This document shows positions 20,087 through 22,546 of a DNA stretch of 22,546 nucleotides, one piece after another. Position numbers and translations under genes: made by a program. Each line of letters begins with the position of its first letter. Positions within the stretch are counted from its first letter, which is position 1. The notes under the pieces are model-generated. The model was not told the DNA's origin. It did not search any database and was given only the letters and a program-made list of their open reading frames with translations. Origin of the DNA: JBEKHI01 sp050012355 (GTDB lineage Bacteria > Actinomycetota > Actinomycetes > Streptosporangiales > Streptosporangiaceae); NCBI GenBank assembly GCA_050012355.1, contig JBEKHI010000095.1, positions 1 through 22,546 of the forward strand, read 5' to 3'.

Positions 20087-21373
20087 TCACCACGACTGGG
20101 TGCCGTTACTCAGGATGGCGAGCACATAGAAGGGATCGCTATCTATCAGGCGGTAATGCCGGTAGTAGCGGTTGGTTATCCCGCCTTGCGATTTGTTAGC
20201 CGAGATCGGGACGATCGCGATCGAGTAGGCGCTCTGGAGAGAGGCGCCCTGGTACGTGCTCGCCATGGGATATTCATCGCAGCTATCACCCGACGGGATG
20301 GTGACTCCGCCGCACGCGGCTTGGTAGTTCGCCAGCTTATCAGCCGGGTTCATATCTCTCGTGAGCGGGAAGAGGGGCGTTCCCCATGTCGGGTCCAGGC
20401 CGCCAACTATCTGCTCTGCGTCGTAAATGTGCTGTGCCACCGGCTGCACGAGGGGGTACTTGGTCGCGTCGTACACCACGGTCGGTATGAAGTCCTCATC
20501 CACGCATCCGGCGATTGTGCGGGCGATGTTGTCACAGCGGCCGTAAAGACCATCGCCATAATCGCCACCGGACCATGCGGGGTACCCGGCCGGCCCGAGG
20601 CCCGAGAACCACACGCCAAGGTAGTTGTCGAGGGTGTCCGTAGAACTGGCGGTGGTAGAGACGTTGCCGGTGTCAGACTCCGTCCACTGATTCGTCCAGG
20701 TGGTATAGGGCGTCAGATTGATCAGGGTGCCATCGGGGGTCGTCGACGACTGGTCGGCGCATACCCCTGGGTAGAAGTCGCATATCGAGTAGACGGCGGT
20801 CAGCGTCCCGCCATCGAGGGTCCCCCAGCCTGCGCCGATGACGATGTTTATGCCATGGGTCCAGGTCAGCGAGGAACCGCTGTAATTGGCCCACTGCTCA
20901 TCCGTGAAGAGGAGCGTTCCGGTCACCTCAGGCTCGCCGTCTACGTACAGGATGGCGGAGAGTTCGAAGTTCTCCTGGTTGCATGAGGTGAATCGGTCCG
21001 GCTGGGGGTTATAGGTGCTGGCGCCCCCGAAGTTGCAGGATGTCGGCCCGGTGCCGGTGTTGCTGGCCGCGGCCGCCGCGGTAACCATGCTCGCGGCGCG
21101 CTGCTTGACTTGCTTGGCGCTGGGCGCCGCATGCTTCACCGGTGCACTGTGGATGCAGAACTGCCTGGTCGGCGTGGCCGCGGCGTAGGAGCACCGGCCA
21201 TAGTGCGCGTTGCTGGTGACCTTCACGCCCGGGCTGGCAAGCGCGGGTGATGATGCGGCCGATGCTCCGGTCCCCGTGGCGACGATGCCGAGGATGGCCA
21301 GGATGGCTGCGGCAACGACGGTGCCCGCTCGTCGGAATTGCCGAGGTGGTGGCATGCTGAATTTCATTCTCAC
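20087..21373 (-). CDS. Secreted NucA/NucB-type deoxyribonuclease-domain protein
   Basis: A 428-residue exported protein. The signal peptide has FRRAG, a hydrophobic core (VVAAAILAILGIV) and probable cleavage after GASA. A Cys-containing middle part (YGRCSYAAATPTRQFCIHS, then a Thr/Ser/Trp-rich beta region at about 110-270) is of unknown function. The C-terminal domain (about 285-428) matches the NucA/NucB nuclease pattern: GRCDNIARTIAGC, SCDEYPMASTYQGA (Asp and Glu of the active site) and VPISANKSQGG. Such enzymes degrade extracellular DNA. The GTG start at 21373 has GGGAGG five bases upstream; ATG 21367 is an alternative. It shares a bidirectional terminator with the AfsR-like gene. Base composition is somewhat less GC-rich than in the copper island. 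Confidence 0.82.
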   Translation of the reverse strand: MRMKFSMPPPRQFRRAGTVVAAAILAILGIVATGTGASAASSPALASPGVKVTSNAHYGRCSYAAATPTRQFCIHSAPVKHAAPSAKQVKQRAASMVTAAAAASNTGTGPTSCNFGGASTYNPQPDRFTSCNQENFELSAILYVDGEPEVTGTLLFTDEQWANYSGSSLTWTHGINIVIGAGWGTLDGGTLTAVYSICDFYPGVCADQSSTTPDGTLINLTPYTTWTNQWTESDTGNVSTTASSTDTLDNYLGVWFSGLGPAGYPAWSGGDYGDGLYGRCDNIARTIAGCVDEDFIPTVVYDATKYPLVQPVAQHIYDAEQIVGGLDPTWGTPLFPLTRDMNPADKLANYQAACGGVTIPSGDSCDEYPMASTYQGASLQSAYSIAIVPISANKSQGGITNRYYRHYRLIDSDPFYVLAILSNGTQSW

Positions 21374-21522
21374 GCGGTCCTCCCTAGTGACCGAACCAGA
21401 AATACGAGCTCTCTGGCAGTACGGTGTTTGCTCCCCGAACAGGCTGCATCGCCGCGCATTGGCGGATGTTCAGTAATCCTTTATTCGGAGGTCAGGCTGG
21501 TGAGCGGATTCGGGCCGGGCGT

Positions 21523-21550
21523 GACCTGCGGGTCCTCCCCCGCGCAGGTC
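21523..21550 (-). terminator. Probable terminator downstream of the acyltransferase gene
   Basis: GACCTGCG (21523-21530) and CGCAGGTC (21543-21550) pair perfectly around a 12-base loop, about 45 bases past the stop of the minus-strand acyltransferase. Nothing else is supported in the 220-base gap between that gene and the nuclease start at 21373. Confidence 0.5.
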
Positions 21551-21592
21551 GCCTGCTTCGCCCACGGACTCAGGGTCCGCGGCCATCGCGCG

Positions 21593-21979
21593 TCAAGCAG
21601 ACTTGAGCGGCCCGGGTGAGTAACTGTCCATATACTCCTGCCCGGACAGCCGCCGCACTTCCCGCATGATCTGATCGGTGACGCGACGAAGCACAGCAAG
21701 ATCATCTAGTGACGCTTCACTGGACGAGAATTCGAGTGGTTCGCCGAAGCGGATGAACAACGGTGCTTTCTTGACACCGGGCCGATCGAAGTAGCTTGAT
21801 TTGGCCAGGAAAGTAAGCCTGCGAGAGATGACCGCACCGAGGAAGAACGAGTCGGAGAACGACAAATGGTTACTGGCAACAATAGCGGGACCAGAGGGTA
21901 GATTGTGAAGGCCGCTGACAGTCGGCCTGAACCAGATGCGCAATGCCACCAGGACAGTACTCTTGAACACCCAGTACAT
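21593..21979 (-). pseudogene. PlsC-type 1-acylglycerol-3-phosphate acyltransferase with an internal deletion
   Basis: A 128-residue frame. The N-terminal half is a normal PlsC start: MYWVFKSTV, IWFRPTVSGLHNLPSGPAIV, SNHLSFSDSFFL with the catalytic H-x4-D, and RRLTFLAKSSYFDRPGVKK. The sequence then jumps to APLFIRFGEPLEFS and the family's C-terminal pattern VLRRVTDQIMREVRRLSGQE with EYMDSY. In full-length members (about 220-240 residues) some 90 residues lie between these parts, including the EGTRS substrate-binding motif. The frame is intact across the gap, at about 21765. Without EGTRS the enzyme is unlikely to transfer acyl chains. ATG 21979 has GAGGAG just upstream and begins at the family's usual N-terminus. 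GC content is visibly lower here than in the rest of the window. Confidence 0.7.
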
Positions 21980-22170
21980 CAATCTCCTCGCATTCAACAG
22001 GTCCACCACTGGAAGTGGGATTGTTGCGCGTGGACCGGTGACAAGTTGCGGCTTTATCCGCCAATCATTATGCGCCAAAGAACCGCAGGCCTCTAGATGC
22101 GCTGCAGCCTTCAGGGACCGAGGCCCACCAGCACCGTCTTCCGTTGACTACATTGGGGACGCACCCGATA

Positions 22171-22546
22171 ATGCTTTGCATGCCCGGGACAATCCCGCAC
22201 ATATCGATCGTCGTCCCGGTCTATAACGAAGAGGACACGATCAGTGACTGCCTCGACGCCATTTTCCGGCAAACGGTCGCCGCTGACGAGGTCATTGTTG
22301 TTGACAACAACTCCACGGACGGCACAGCGACCCTTCTCGATGGCTATCGAGAGCGGATCGTGCTGCTTCACGAACCGCGACAGGGCACCTGCTATGCCCG
22401 CAATACTGGTCTAGACGCCGCCAAGGGTGAACTGATCTGCCGGATCGATGCTGACACTCAGCTTCCCGAACGCTGGGTCGAGAACGTTCTCGGCGTCTTC
22501 GCGGACGACACGGTTCACGCCGTTACCGGACCTGCCTGGTATTACG
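22171..22546 (+). CDS. Family 2 glycosyltransferase (partial, C-terminus off window)
   Basis: The plus strand from 22171 is open to the window edge. It encodes the N-terminal nucleotide-sugar-binding half of a GT-A fold glycosyltransferase: ISIVVPVYNEEDTI, DEVIVVDNNSTDGTA, QGTCYARNTGLDAAKGEL, and the metal-binding DxD as CRIDADTQLPERW. GT2 enzymes transfer sugars to lipids, polysaccharides or small molecules; acceptor and linkage cannot be told from this part. ATG 22171 and ATG 22180 are both possible, and neither has a strong ribosome-binding site. It is divergent from the truncated acyltransferase, with about 190 bases between the starts in which I see no other gene. Confidence 0.88.
   Translation, partial: MLCMPGTIPHISIVVPVYNEEDTISDCLDAIFRQTVAADEVIVVDNNSTDGTATLLDGYRERIVLLHEPRQGTCYARNTGLDAAKGELICRIDADTQLPERWVENVLGVFADDTVHAVTGPAWYY

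Noticed and set aside
20063..20986. A 307-codon plus-strand frame
   Set aside because: It is antisense to the secreted nuclease, whose signal peptide and catalytic motifs are clear. It has no ribosome-binding site and no family pattern.

Overview
The window comes from a high-GC Gram-positive bacterium, very probably a soil-type or filamentous actinomycete. Evidence: strongly GC-biased third codon positions, an AfsR/SARP regulator with NB-ARC and TPR domains, a SigC-like ECF sigma factor, a CsoR repressor, DUF5134 and actinobacterial hypothetical families. I cannot name the genus. No rRNA, tRNA, CRISPR array or insertion sequence was seen.

Positions 1 to about 12.6 kb form a copper-handling island. 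From left to right it holds: a DoxX-like/SCO1 fusion (minus, cut by the window edge); divergent from it, a secreted-repeat lipoprotein coupled to an exported hemerythrin-like protein (plus); a coupled minus-strand operon of a small Met/His anchor protein, a Cu(I) P-type ATPase and a PCu(A)C-like protein; a SigC-like ECF sigma factor (plus); a minus operon of a second DoxX-like membrane protein and a DUF5134 protein; and a plus operon of a zinc-finger membrane anti-sigma factor, a second Cu(I) ATPase, CsoR and CopZ. The copA frame has no stop codon at its expected end, runs through csoR in another frame and joins copZ in frame. A small Cys-rich protein faces this operon. Two motif families tie the island together. 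A TACTAC-N5-GTAG box sits at three promoters (1730, 5992, 6214). Paired CsoR-like boxes, 22 bp centre to centre, sit upstream of the anti-sigma/copA operon (8621-8657) and of the small Cys-rich gene (12579-12615).

Positions 12.6-14.4 kb are a nickel module: a NiCoT-family permease behind a near-perfect Nur box, facing a Fur-family protein that lacks the DNA-recognition helix.

Positions 14.4-16.8 kb look like decaying sequence. There is an AmiC-like binding protein cut off at about 15355, a small Cys-containing protein cut at the same junction on the other strand, and a sensor-kinase relic with an in-frame amber codon and an Arg in place of the phospho-acceptor His.

Positions 17.0-20.0 kb carry an intact AfsR-like regulator with seven 40-residue TPR units. 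It ends in a perfect 18-bp hairpin shared with a convergent gene for a secreted NucA/NucB-type nuclease. The right end (21.6-22.5 kb, with visibly lower GC) holds a PlsC-type acyltransferase with a large internal deletion and, divergent from it, the start of a family 2 glycosyltransferase cut by the window edge.
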